A model generated the notes under the pieces. It saw only the letters and a list, made by a program, of their open reading frames with translations, was not told the DNA's origin and searched no databases. Of a stretch of DNA of 64,000 nt, positions 33,849 to 41,989 are shown piece by piece; positions within the stretch are counted from its first letter, which is position 1, and the number at the start of each line of letters is the position of its first letter. Source of the stretch: Candidatus Poribacteria bacterium (GTDB lineage: Bacteria; Poribacteria; WGA-4E; WGA-3G); NCBI GenBank assembly GCA_003635195.1, contig PYIY01000072.1:1-64000 (forward strand), read 5' to 3'. The position numbers were made by a program, and so were the translations under genes.

Positions 33849-34967
33849 ATGACGCAAAAACGCGACTATTATGAGGTTCTGGATGTAAATCGAGATGCTG
33901 ATGCTGATGAAATAAAAAAGGCTTATCGCAAACTTGCCATCCAATTTCATCCAGACAAAAACCCTGATAACAAAGAAGCTGAAGATAAATTTAAGGAAGC
34001 GACAGAGGCTTATGAAGTCCTGCGGGACGCTGAGAAACGACAGCAGTACGATAGATTCGGACATGCCGGACTCGAAGGGATGGGGGTCGATTTTGGTGGC
34101 ATCGGGATGAATTTGGATGATATCTTCAGCGAAGTCTTTGGCGACATTTTCGGCGGATTCGCTGGCAGGCAACGCACCCCGAAGCGTGGACGCAGTTTAC
34201 AATATAACCTTGAGGTGACACTCGAAGATGTCATTCATGGTAAGCAGGTCACGATTCAGGTGCCGCGGGTTGAAACCTGCTCGGAATGCGATGGCAGTGG
34301 CGCGAAAAGGGGAACACGAGTGATAACGTGTCCGCAATGCCACGGCAGAGGGCAAATCAGTCAATCGCAAGGCTTCTTTACAATGTCCCGCACCTGTTCA
34401 CAGTGTCGCGGTGAAGGGGAAATCATTCAAGAGCCCTGTCCACCTTGTGGCGGTCAAGGGCTTGTCCGAAATACACGCAACATTCCAATTAATATTGACA
34501 AAGGCATTGACACAGGTTTTAAATATCAATTCCGGGGTGAAGGTGAAGCCGGTGCCAACGGCGCGCCTCCGGGTGACCTATTTGTCGTCATCAACGTTGC
34601 ACCGCATGAACGTTTCCAACGCGACCGGAACGACCTCATCACATCCGCCAAAATTTCGTTCGTCCAAGCCACGCTCGGTGGAAACATTGAAGTTGCGGGT
34701 ATTGATGGACGTGAGGAGTTGCATATACCACCGGGGACGCAGTACGGTGCACAACTACGTATCCCCAACAAAGGTGTCCCCCATTATCAACGCTCCTATT
34801 CAGGTGATCTGGTTGTCGGGATAGAAATTGAAACCCCGAAAAATCTCAACGACGAGCAACGAAAAAAGTTAGAAGAATTCGCAAAACTACGTGGTGAATC
34901 CTATCATCATGAACACGGTTTCTGGGACAAATTGCTCGGACACCATGATGATGAAGAACCCCAATAG
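33849..34967 (+). CDS. dnaJ: Chaperone protein DnaJ
   Basis: The 372-aa type I J-protein has the J domain with His34-Pro35-Asp36 and a short glycine/phenylalanine region ([21 protein letters not shown]). Four zinc-finger motifs follow, [24 protein letters not shown] and CPPCGGQG, then the C-terminal substrate-binding domains ([35 protein letters not shown]). It delivers clients to DnaK and stimulates its ATPase. GGAAGG precedes the ATG. It is cotranscribed with grpE and probably prmA. Confidence 0.96.
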   Translation: MTQKRDYYEVLDVNRDADADEIKKAYRKLAIQFHPDKNPDNKEAEDKFKEATEAYEVLRDAEKRQQYDRFGHAGLEGMGVDFGGIGMNLDDIFSEVFGDIFGGFAGRQRTPKRGRSLQYNLEVTLEDVIHGKQVTIQVPRVETCSECDGSGAKRGTRVITCPQCHGRGQISQSQGFFTMSRTCSQCRGEGEIIQEPCPPCGGQGLVRNTRNIPINIDKGIDTGFKYQFRGEGEAGANGAPPGDLFVVINVAPHERFQRDRNDLITSAKISFVQATLGGNIEVAGIDGREELHIPPGTQYGAQLRIPNKGVPHYQRSYSGDLVVGIEIETPKNLNDEQRKKLEEFAKLRGESYHHEHGFWDKLLGHHDDEEPQ

Positions 34968-35003
34968 AAAGCGTCAGTCCGTTTTCGAGTGGTACGTGAA
35001 AAA

Positions 35004-35888
35004 ATGAACTGGGCAAGAATCACTGTAACCACTTCTCAAGAGGCATCCGAGGCAGTCGCGAACTGTCTCTTTGAGATGAATGCCGCTGGCGTTGAATTCA
35101 AGGAAAATTCTGACACTAAAGTAGATCTCATCGCCTACTATCCGTTAGATGATCGGGTTGGCGCGCGAATGCAAAAACTCCGAGATTTCCTCGCGGAACT
35201 TCCAACGTGGAATATCCAGCCGGATCCCGCAACTATCGACCTAAAACATGTCAAATCCGAAAAATGGGAAGAAGCGTGGAAAGCAGCGTTCCCACCACAA
35301 CGGGTCGGAAAACGGATTCTCATCACACCGACGTGGCACGACGCCCCTCACAACGAAACGGACATCTTGATTCAACTCGACCCTGGTATGGCGTTCGGCA
35401 CCGGCTACCATCCGACCACTCGCCTCTCCCTCGAATTGTTAGAAGGAACCGTCAAACCGCATCACCAAGTTGCTGACATCGGAACAGGTTCCGGTATTTT
35501 AACAATCGCCACTGTCAAGCTCGGTGCGAAACAGGTTGACGCGATAGAACTCGATCCGACAGCCATTCCTGTCGCCGCAGCGAATTTCCAAACAAATGAC
35601 GTGACACCACAGGTCCGTTTATCTCAAGGTGACGGGCTTAAAGGCGGAGAAAATAGATACCATCTCATCATCGGCAACATCCTGACAAAGGTGATTCTCC
35701 CGATTATTCCGGAGTGTCCATCGCGGCTACATCCTGCGGGGATTGTCATCTTCTCTGGTATTTTAGAGACCGAACTCGAACAGGTTCAATCCGTTTTAGA
35801 GGCAAATCGGTTTGAAATCCTTCAGGTCATCAGCGAGACAGAAGACAGTATCACGTGGGTAGGAATTAAGGCTGCGCTCCGATCTTAA
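35004..35888 (+). CDS. prmA: Ribosomal protein L11 methyltransferase
   Basis: The 294-aa protein trimethylates ribosomal protein L11 using S-adenosylmethionine. The N-terminal substrate-recognition domain is followed by PGMAFGTGYHPTTRLSL, the SAM site VADIGTGSGILTIATVKLGA, AIELDPTAIPVAAANF and IIGNILTKVI. The start at ATG 35004 (MNWARITV) fits the family better than the upstream GTG at 34989. It follows dnaJ by 36 bp, a common arrangement. Confidence 0.93.
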   Translation: MNWARITVTTSQEASEAVANCLFEMNAAGVEFKENSDTKVDLIAYYPLDDRVGARMQKLRDFLAELPTWNIQPDPATIDLKHVKSEKWEEAWKAAFPPQRVGKRILITPTWHDAPHNETDILIQLDPGMAFGTGYHPTTRLSLELLEGTVKPHHQVADIGTGSGILTIATVKLGAKQVDAIELDPTAIPVAAANFQTNDVTPQVRLSQGDGLKGGENRYHLIIGNILTKVILPIIPECPSRLHPAGIVIFSGILETELEQVQSVLEANRFEILQVISETEDSITWVGIKAALRS

Positions 35889-35911
35889 ACGAAAAATAAA
35901 TAACGCCTCAT

Positions 35912-36880
35912 TTAGTCACCGATAGGCTGCTTCAATCTGCCCCATAAGGTTGTTTGTGTCTCCGCAGTCGGAGCAACAGATAAAGGACCTGTTGGCACCC
36001 ATGTCGGCCCCATATCTATCTCCGGATCGCGTGTCAATCTGCGGCGATTCCCTATGATGCCATTGACATCTGTTCGATAGATGTCAGCAGTTCTATCCCA
36101 CCAAGACATGAAAACAATCGTGTGTCCATCAGGGGACCAAACGGGCGATCCCTCACCGTTCAGATGGCGGGTGATCTGCCTGAGATCTGTCCCATCAACG
36201 TTTAGGATGCAGATGTCATAGCCTCTGAAAAAAACCGCACTAAAGGCGATCTGTTTCCCATCCGGAGACCACGCGGGCGTATATGCTTGGTTGGGTTGGT
36301 TTTTGAGCCTGCTCTGATTTCCGCCATCTGCATCCATTATATAGATGCCAGCCGGGTCTCTGAAAGAACGAAAAGCAATGAATTGGCTATCAGGCGACCA
36401 AACGGGGGTGTTATTCTTCTCATCCGCGTCCGTCAACTGTTGGAGATTCGCACCACTCGGTTCGATTTTGTAGATGTCAAGCGTCCCTGCTCTCTCGGAG
36501 GTAAACGCAATCCATTGTCCGTCCGGGGACCACGCGGGACTACTGTCGCTTGCCGGATGGTTCGTCAACTGGCGGGATACCTTCGTCTTGAGATTCATCA
36601 CATAAATATCCGAATTGCCATCTGGAGAGAAAACGTAAGCCATCTGCTGTCCGTCGGGTGAAAACGTAGGATAAGTCTCATTAGCTAAATGGTTTGTCAG
36701 CCGCTGGAGATTATTGCCGTTTATATCGATCATGTAGATATCATAATTTTTATTCCGCCGCTTGGAACTAAAGGCAATATAAGGAACATCGGACGCGTAG
36801 ACATAAAAGTTCGACGCGAGCAAGAAACAACCGAATAGCAGTATCGCCTCAAACATAATATAAGTCGGGTGCCGTTTCAT
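35912..36880 (-). CDS. Exported TolB-like (PD40) beta-propeller protein
   Basis: The 322-aa protein has a signal peptide (MFEAILLFGCFLLASNFYVYA). Six PD40/WD40-like blades follow, each with a phrase like WSPDGQWIAFTSERAG or SPDGNSDIYVMN. Such propellers occur in TolB and in many surface sensing or binding proteins; there is no TolB N-terminal domain here. The start at 36880 is preferred because GGAGG lies 8 bases upstream; the longer frame from 36895 overlaps that site. It is convergent with prmA. Confidence 0.85.
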   Translation of the reverse strand: MKRHPTYIMFEAILLFGCFLLASNFYVYASDVPYIAFSSKRRNKNYDIYMIDINGNNLQRLTNHLANETYPTFSPDGQQMAYVFSPDGNSDIYVMNLKTKVSRQLTNHPASDSSPAWSPDGQWIAFTSERAGTLDIYKIEPSGANLQQLTDADEKNNTPVWSPDSQFIAFRSFRDPAGIYIMDADGGNQSRLKNQPNQAYTPAWSPDGKQIAFSAVFFRGYDICILNVDGTDLRQITRHLNGEGSPVWSPDGHTIVFMSWWDRTADIYRTDVNGIIGNRRRLTRDPEIDMGPTWVPTGPLSVAPTAETQTTLWGRLKQPIGD

Positions 36881-37204
36881 TTTTATATCCTCCATTCACG
36901 TCACTCAAAAATACCTAATAAAATGTTTAGGTTAAGTGTAGCAAATTCAGTGCCAATCTGGATAATATGACACCAATGGAGTTTTCTATAAAACGTAGAG
37001 AAAGCACTGCACAAAATTGGGCATTCTTTAGACGCAATTGCACAAAATGGGGCGGACCTAATACCCTACAGAAGCAAAAAGTCGTCAATTTTAAAAAAAA
37101 GTGATACAATACCGATAGAGAATTCCTTTTGTAAAGGATTTTTTGATGCCCTCGTTATACCAAAAGGATACGCTTTCTACCGTGCTTTTATTATGGCACT
37201 CGCG
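36881..37204. other. Intergenic region without a recognised gene
   Basis: This 324-bp stretch separates two minus-strand genes. It contains two direct copies of TGCACAAAAT(T/G)GGGC at 37008-37022 and 37039-37053, 31 bp apart. I see no convincing promoter or ORF. It presumably holds the promoter of the propeller gene. Confidence 0.4.
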
Positions 37205-37471
37205 TTATTTAACGTCCGTTTTCTCCTTCGATAACCCATGGCAAAGGTTACATCTACCGAGATTTAGATGCGGCATCGTAGGCGACTTTTCATCGCCTCT
37301 TAAATGGCATTTCAGACACTCAGCATCTTCATTTGAAGTGCGATGCACCTCAATATTAGAACGCGCCGGTGCAGCGTTAAAAAAAAGAATAACCATAACA
37401 ATCGCAAAGATGAGACCAATAACGCAGACAATATACATAAGCGTCTTGGCACTGGCTTGTTCCGTTGGCAT
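37205..37471 (-). CDS. Small membrane-anchored di-heme c-type cytochrome-like protein
   Basis: The 88-aa protein has one N-terminal membrane helix (about residues 11-32) and two haem-attachment motifs, CLKCH (52-56) and CNLCH (74-78), in a short C-terminal domain. It resembles NapC/NrfH-like anchors or small multihaem subunits in style, but has only two haems. AAGGAG lies upstream of the ATG, and the preceding PIG-L gene ends 18 bp before it on the same strand. The function is unknown. An overlapping plus-strand ORF is its shadow. Confidence 0.75.
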   Translation of the reverse strand: MPTEQASAKTLMYIVCVIGLIFAIVMVILFFNAAPARSNIEVHRTSNEDAECLKCHLRGDEKSPTMPHLNLGRCNLCHGLSKEKTDVK

Positions 37472-37489
37472 GTATTTAAGACAAACTCC

Positions 37490-38347
37490 TTATTGGAAAA
37501 ATGGAAAGAGAGTCGATATATTTTCTGCTGTCAGTGACACCCCGTATTCGCAGCCTTCAAATGCTTCAGCATATTTGATCTGCGCGCCTAATTTTTCGCC
37601 ATAGAGTGCTATGAGCAAATCGCGGTATTTGTCTGCTGTCGCGCCAAAACGATTTAAGAGCCGTTCGGCAAGCCAGGTACGTCGCGCCGAAGCATCAGTA
37701 GGAACAGCATCCAAGGTGCCACTGTTATAAGGAAGCCATTCATAGAACTGCGATACGTGGCAGTGAAGCATGTCAATCTTTTGTTCAACGACAGCGTCGA
37801 TACCGACAACGACATCTGGCGTGAACGGGTAAGGCTTCATGAAACCGTCACTCAAATAGACAATAACAGGATTTTTCTCCAGATGTGGCGTGAGTGCGCA
37901 GATATTCGGGACAGTAACCATATACGCTGCGTCTTGCACCAATGTTGACGTATAGCGATGATCCGGGTGATAATCGTTGGGACGGTGCGTCATGATCAAA
38001 TCTGGACGGAACTCGCGAATTGTGCGAATAACCTTATAGCGGTTTTCTAACGTAGGCATCAGTTCGCCGTCGTGATTATCAAGCAGTTCGTATTCAAGGT
38101 TTCCGATAACTTCAGCAGCGGCTTGTGCTTCGGCATATCGCCGCTGTGCTAAGGGACCGCCACCCATTTCGTGGTGACCAGCGTCGCCGTTTGTAACAGA
38201 GACAAACTTAACACGGTGTCCCTGTTGCCCATACAAAGCGGCAACACCGCCTGCTTTAATATCACAATCATCGGGGTGTGCCCCGAAAACCAAAATATTT
38301 AGTGACGTTGTTTGCGAATCCATATTAGAAGTTTGTTCAGTTGGCAT
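37490..38347 (-). CDS. PIG-L family deacetylase
   Basis: The 285-aa protein has the zinc-binding signature AHPDD near residue 24 and the second site HRPNDYHPDHRY near 120-131. The family removes acetyl groups from N-acetylglucosaminyl compounds (for example MshB, BshB, or glycolipid and antibiotic precursors). The substrate here is not known. AAGGA lies 9 bases before the ATG. It is followed by the small di-heme gene, and both proteins begin MPTEQ. Confidence 0.9.
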   Translation of the reverse strand: MPTEQTSNMDSQTTSLNILVFGAHPDDCDIKAGGVAALYGQQGHRVKFVSVTNGDAGHHEMGGGPLAQRRYAEAQAAAEVIGNLEYELLDNHDGELMPTLENRYKVIRTIREFRPDLIMTHRPNDYHPDHRYTSTLVQDAAYMVTVPNICALTPHLEKNPVIVYLSDGFMKPYPFTPDVVVGIDAVVEQKIDMLHCHVSQFYEWLPYNSGTLDAVPTDASARRTWLAERLLNRFGATADKYRDLLIALYGEKLGAQIKYAEAFEGCEYGVSLTAENISTLFPFFQ

Positions 38348-38423
38348 TTTTCACTGTCCTTGTTCATGTTAAAAAAGCATTTCGTTACAAAAGAGGTTCG
38401 CCTGCTTCTTCAAGGACCGCGTC

Positions 38424-38574
38424 GATTATAGTAGATCCCGTAATTACTTACACACTTAGCATCGGTTCGGTTAGGGGATTTAGTCTGGGAATAGACTAAA
38501 TCCATTCCTTGTATTACATTCCGAACCTACCGGGGGATGAAAGTGTAAATTTATTTTCGGATTTTACTATAATC
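38424..38574. mobile_element. MITE-like element with 34-bp imperfect terminal inverted repeats starting GATTATAGTA
   Basis: The left end (38424-38457) and the reverse complement of the right end (38541-38574) match at 25 of 34 positions, with the first ten identical. Inside, GGTTCGG (38464-38470) pairs with CCGAACC (38521-38527), and GGATTTAGTCT (38476-38486) pairs with AGACTAAATCC (38493-38503) across a 6-base loop. It has no coding capacity. Only one copy is in the window. Confidence 0.75.
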
Positions 38575-38658
38575 TATTGCTGAGTCGGAAGCCTTTTTGT
38601 AGTAGCTGTAATAGTAATGGCCGAATTTCTCTAATTCTTTCTTTCTTTTTACCAAATT

Positions 38659-38800
38659 AGGACTTACGCATTCCCTCTTAAAGTCCCCCTGATAAGGGGG
38701 TGTTTTTGCTTGGGTGTTTCTTCTATAGGGGGTTTAAAGAACAAAAATTGCCGCTTTTTGCGTCTAAATTTCCGATATTTGCTCAATTTGCGTAAGTCCT
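38659..38800. mobile_element. MITE-like element with perfect AGGACTTACGCA inverted ends
   Basis: AGGACTTACGCA (38659-38670) and TGCGTAAGTCCT (38789-38800) are exact inverted repeats. The body has CCCCCTGATAAGGGGG, then an insertion GTGTTTTTGCTTGGGTGTTT not found in the other copies, then the shared GGGTTTAAAG and TTTGCGTCTAAATTTCC. The 593-bp gap 38348-38940 contains this and the preceding element and no gene. Confidence 0.82.
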
Positions 38801-38872
38801 GTTTCATTAAAAAACACAGTTCATGGGTATGTTAACATTATAGCATTTTTCATAAGAAAACGTAATTTCAAT

Positions 38873-38900
38873 TTGACTTTATCTCAATTTTCTATACAAT
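38873..38900 (+). promoter_or_regulatory. Promoter of the tandem PurS-like gene
   Basis: TTGACT (38873-38878), 16 bp, TACAAT (38895-38900). It ends 40 bp before the ATG. Confidence 0.6.
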
Positions 38901-38940
38901 TGAGAAAAGCGTGTTAAAAAGACAAAGGAATTTCTATTTT

Positions 38941-39408
38941 ATGGATAATTGGAAAGTTGAAGTCTCTTATAAACCTGAAGTTCCTGATACCGTTGGGCAG
39001 GGTATCCTTGAGGATATTGCTGACCTCGGTATCAGTGATGTCAATTCTGTCCGGACCGCTATGGTCTATTGGATTGAAGGTTCCCTTGATACACAAAATG
39101 TTGACCGAATTGGTTCAGAACTCCTCGCCGATCCAATTACACAAATATACACCTTTGCTGCGCAAGATGAGGCTGCGAAAGGTTGGACGCTTGAAGTACA
39201 ATTTAAGCCCGGTGTTACCGATGCAGTTGGCGATAGCACTGTCAAAGGCATCAACGATTTAGGCATCACCGGTGTCACCGCCGTCCGCACCGGACACAAA
39301 TACTGGCTGACAGGTACCTTAAACGCTGAAATTATTGAAGTTATCGCACAACGTCTCCTTATGAACGATGTCATTCAAACGTTTTCTTATCAAAAACCCG
39401 CATCCTAA
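38941..39408 (+). CDS. Stand-alone protein of two tandem PurS-like domains
   Basis: The 155-aa protein is made of two similar halves of about 75 residues: WKVEVSYKPEVPDTVGQG...LGISDVNSVR...ELLADPITQIYTF, and WTLEVQFKPGVTDAVGDS...LGITGVTAVR...RLLMNDVIQTFSY. This matches the PurS fold, the small subunit that helps PurL and PurQ form the FGAM synthase complex in purine synthesis. A tandem fused form apart from purL/purQ is unusual. The ATG at 38941 has AAAGGA upstream; a GTG at 38911 lies too close to the promoter. The role as PurS is inferred from sequence pattern. Confidence 0.75.
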   Translation: MDNWKVEVSYKPEVPDTVGQGILEDIADLGISDVNSVRTAMVYWIEGSLDTQNVDRIGSELLADPITQIYTFAAQDEAAKGWTLEVQFKPGVTDAVGDSTVKGINDLGITGVTAVRTGHKYWLTGTLNAEIIEVIAQRLLMNDVIQTFSYQKPAS

Positions 39409-39414
39409 CGGATA

Positions 39415-39498
39415 TTTCAAGTCCCTGATAAGGGGATTTAGGGGGTTTCTTCCATCAGCCTTGAAGTCCCCCTGATAAGGGGATTTAGAGGGTTTCTG
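39415..39498. repeat. Two tandem copies of the CCTGATAAGGGG repeat body
   Basis: Copies at 39415-39453 and 39461-39497 read CAAGTCCCTGATAAGGGGAT then TTAGGGGGTTTCT. They fill the gap between the convergent PurS-like and methyltransferase genes and might act as bidirectional terminators. Confidence 0.75.
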
Positions 39499-39520
39499 GC
39501 AACGATTTATGAGACATACA

Positions 39521-40342
39521 TCAACTCGCATACACCCGAATCACTGTGCCTAAATGAAACCGAACCAATGTAGCAGTTGCCGCTTGGCGAAGCGCAAAAC
39601 GGAGATTTGTTGTTGGGCTAACGCGCTTGGGTCTACCCAACATAACGTTATTAAACCCGTGCTTCCGAAGCAACTTCGGCAAAGAATGTGCCGAGAAGTA
39701 GTAGAGATGGTCGTGCGGATGGACGTAGGGCCAATCCGCTTTCTGCAGCCGACTCTGTAGACTCTCACCATTCGGTACTTCAATAACTAAAGTGCCTGTC
39801 TCCGGTTGCAAAACTCGACGTAACTCACTCAGGAACGGATTTAATTCAGGAATATGTTCTAACACATGATAGAGTGTAATCGCGTCAAAGGACGCAGACG
39901 GAAAGTCTGCTTCAAAGATATCCGCGCACTGCACATCAAGTTCATACTTTTTCTGAGCGAAAGCACTCCCACTCTTGGACGGATCAATCCCGCAGGGTTC
40001 CCACCCGTGTTCACGAGATAGATGGAGAAAAGTACCGATGCCACACCCCACATCCAACAGTCGTCCTTTGCTTGGATGTTGTTCCGCCAACTCTGTGAGG
40101 CGTTCGTTCATCTGCAACCACTCCATGCTATCCGTACGAATACGTTCCACTTTATCAGGAGGATAATAGGTCTCGGTGTACTCCGCCTCAAGCGTCTGAC
40201 GGCTAACTCTTGGATTCACATATCGCAACTGGCACTGCTTGCAAATAACCACCGACAAGGAATCTTTATCAAAAAGCAGTTCCGTCTCATCTTGTTCACA
40301 GATGGGGCAGTCAATATGTTCTAAGTTGTTTGTGTTCATCAT
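39521..40342 (-). CDS. Class I SAM methyltransferase with N-terminal zinc ribbon
   Basis: The 273-aa protein opens with a zinc-ribbon-like CPIC...CKQC (about residues 12-42). A Methyltransf_23-type domain follows, with LLDVGCGIGTFLHL (SAM site), GIDPSKSG and YHVLEHIPELNPFLSEL. This layout is common in enzymes acting on sugars or surface polysaccharide and lipid intermediates. The start is at ATG 40342 or 40339; the longer frame would run through the GTAGGAGGG repeats and was rejected. No clear ribosome binding site is present. Confidence 0.85.
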   Translation of the reverse strand: MMNTNNLEHIDCPICEQDETELLFDKDSLSVVICKQCQLRYVNPRVSRQTLEAEYTETYYPPDKVERIRTDSMEWLQMNERLTELAEQHPSKGRLLDVGCGIGTFLHLSREHGWEPCGIDPSKSGSAFAQKKYELDVQCADIFEADFPSASFDAITLYHVLEHIPELNPFLSELRRVLQPETGTLVIEVPNGESLQSRLQKADWPYVHPHDHLYYFSAHSLPKLLRKHGFNNVMLGRPKRVSPTTNLRFALRQAATATLVRFHLGTVIRVYAS

Positions 40343-40343
40343 T

Positions 40344-40395
40344 CTGTAGGAGGGATTTGTAATCCTAACCTGTAGGAGGGATTTGTAATCCCGAT
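40344..40395. repeat. Two tandem GTAGGAGGGATTTGTAATCC repeats
   Basis: Copies CTGTAGGAGGGATTTGTAAT (40344-40363) and CTGTAGGAGGGATTTGTAAT (40370-40389) each include a GGGATT-TGT-AATCCC-type hairpin. They separate the methyltransferase and SMP-30 genes and match the copy at 15408. Confidence 0.75.
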
Positions 40396-41369
40396 TAAAA
40401 AAGTGGTACCCCTTGTGCTTCAACATAAACAGAATAAAGAGACTGGCTACCCATCATAAACAGTCGGTTCCGTTTCACGCCGCCGAAGCAGAGGTTTGCG
40501 CAGATTTCAGGCAGATGGATTTTCCCGATAAGCGTTCCATCTGGTGCGAAAACATGTACGCCGTCGTATCCGTCACCAACCCATCCAGCACTTGCCCACA
40601 GGTTACCATCAACATCGCACCGGATACCGTCAGCGATACCGGGTGCCATATCGCAGAACGCCTTTTGCTCACCTACTCGTTCACCCTCTATAACATCATA
40701 AACGTAGATATATCGCGGCGTTCCCTCTGTATGTGTAACCCCCGTATCAACGACATAGAGTTTATCATAATCCGGAGAAAAGCAGATACCGTTAGGTTTT
40801 TCGAGCGCATCCGTTACAACGATTGCTTCGCCTGTATCTGGGTTGAGGCGATACACACAAGTCGGTAGTTCAAATTCGGCGATATGCCCTTCGTAGTTGA
40901 GCATGATGCCGTATCCCGGATCCGTAAACCAGATGCCCCCATCTGGGTGGACGGCTACATCATTCGGGGCATTGAGTGGCTTTCCATTGAAGCTGTCCAT
41001 TAGTACGGTAATCGTTCCGTCGTATTCTGTGCGTGTAACGCGTCGTGCGCCGTGTTCACAACTAATCAATCTCCCTTGCCGATCGCGGGTGTGCCCGTTG
41101 CTATAGTTTGATGGCTTGCGATAGACGCTTACCTGACCGGTGGATTCCTCCCATTTCAGAATCCGGTTGTTCGGAATATCGCTCCAGAGCAGATACCCAC
41201 CGTCGCCGAACCACACAGGTCCCTCTGCCCAACGCGACCCCGTCCACAAACGTTCAACAACGGAGTTACCAATCTTATATTTTCCAAAACGGGGGTCTAT
41301 GACCTCAATCGCCGGATCCGGATAGCGGACAACCGACCCATCCCAATTTCTTTCTGGTGGTGTATGCAT
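40395..41369 (-). CDS. SMP-30/gluconolactonase family protein
   Basis: The 324-aa six-bladed propeller enzyme hydrolyses sugar or other lactones in related proteins. Signatures include RLWTGSRWAEGPVWFGDGGY (metal-binding Glu), NGHTRDRQGRLISCEHG, NAPNDVAVHPDGGIWFTDPG and LYVVDTGVT, ending with DGIRCDVDGNLWAS. The start at ATG 41369 is set by GGAGG 8 bases upstream; the TTG at 41384 overlaps that site. No signal peptide is seen. Confidence 0.9.
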   Translation of the reverse strand: MHTPPERNWDGSVVRYPDPAIEVIDPRFGKYKIGNSVVERLWTGSRWAEGPVWFGDGGYLLWSDIPNNRILKWEESTGQVSVYRKPSNYSNGHTRDRQGRLISCEHGARRVTRTEYDGTITVLMDSFNGKPLNAPNDVAVHPDGGIWFTDPGYGIMLNYEGHIAEFELPTCVYRLNPDTGEAIVVTDALEKPNGICFSPDYDKLYVVDTGVTHTEGTPRYIYVYDVIEGERVGEQKAFCDMAPGIADGIRCDVDGNLWASAGWVGDGYDGVHVFAPDGTLIGKIHLPEICANLCFGGVKRNRLFMMGSQSLYSVYVEAQGVPLF

Positions 41370-41422
41370 GCAAATTTCCTCCAAGTTGTGCTAAGCAGCA
41401 GAACGCTTTCAGTTTCTGTAAC

Positions 41423-41431
41423 AGTATACCA
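41423..41431 (-). promoter_or_regulatory. Extended -10 promoter candidate for the SMP-30 gene
   Basis: On the minus strand TGGTATACT (41431-41423) combines the TG of an extended -10 with TATACT. There is no good -35. It lies about 55 bp before the start codon. Confidence 0.4.
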
Positions 41432-41553
41432 CATATTGAGAAGTTATATACAGAAAATCGCAGAGATAATCTTTGTTTCCCCAGGTCTGGTAGAGTTTTT
41501 ACTTGGGTATTCCGATCAAAACTGAACGGCTTCTGACTTCTCTCATAGAAAGG

Positions 41554-41582
41554 TTGACAATTTGCTAAAAATCCTTTATACT
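41554..41582 (+). promoter_or_regulatory. Sigma70-type promoter of the AbrB-Uma2 pair
   Basis: TTGACA (41554-41559), 17 bp, TATACT (41577-41582), 47 bp before the AbrB-like start codon. It marks the left edge of the accessory island. Confidence 0.78.
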
Positions 41583-41629
41583 TAAAAACACACCAATTAT
41601 TGAAAACTCATCCAAAAAGGAGCAAAAAT

Positions 41630-41989
41630 ATGGCAATTGCTAAAATCCTCGAACATGGACAAATAACCATCCCTAAACCAATCCGAGAAAGTTTAGGACT
41701 TAAAAAGGGCGATGTTGTGGATGCTCGAATTGAAGGTGATTCCGTCGTGATTACGCCCCAAAAATTAGTGACCTCAGAAAATTGGGAGAAACTCCTACAA
41801 GTAATGAACAACGTCCACGAAGAAAATAGAGGTATCAGCGAAGAAGAAGTCTATCAAGATGTTGAACGCGCAGTTGCTGAGCTTCGACAGGAAGAATATG
41901 ACAAACAGAAGAAAACTGCATCCGGAGAAAATCATGGCAACCCCCGCAGGACAAACACGCCTTACACCCGAGGAATACATCGCTTTTGA
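41630..41989 (+). CDS. AbrB/SpoVT-fold DNA-binding protein
   Basis: The 119-aa protein has an N-terminal swapped-hairpin AbrB domain (AKILEHGQITIPKPIRESLG, then LKKGDVVDARIEGDSVVITP) as found in antitoxins such as MazE/VapB and in transition-state regulators. The C-terminal part is charged and helical. AAGGAG lies 7 bases before the ATG at 41630. The gene overlaps the following Uma2 gene by 56 bp in another frame, so the last 18 residues are constrained by both frames. It may repress its own promoter. Confidence 0.85.
   Translation: MAIAKILEHGQITIPKPIRESLGLKKGDVVDARIEGDSVVITPQKLVTSENWEKLLQVMNNVHEENRGISEEEVYQDVERAVAELRQEEYDKQKKTASGENHGNPRRTNTPYTRGIHRF

Noticed and set aside
37143-37604. Plus-strand ORF of 153 codons
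   Set aside because: It lies antisense across the di-heme gene and the end of the PIG-L gene, has no recognisable domain, and the minus-strand proteins have clear motifs and ribosome binding sites.
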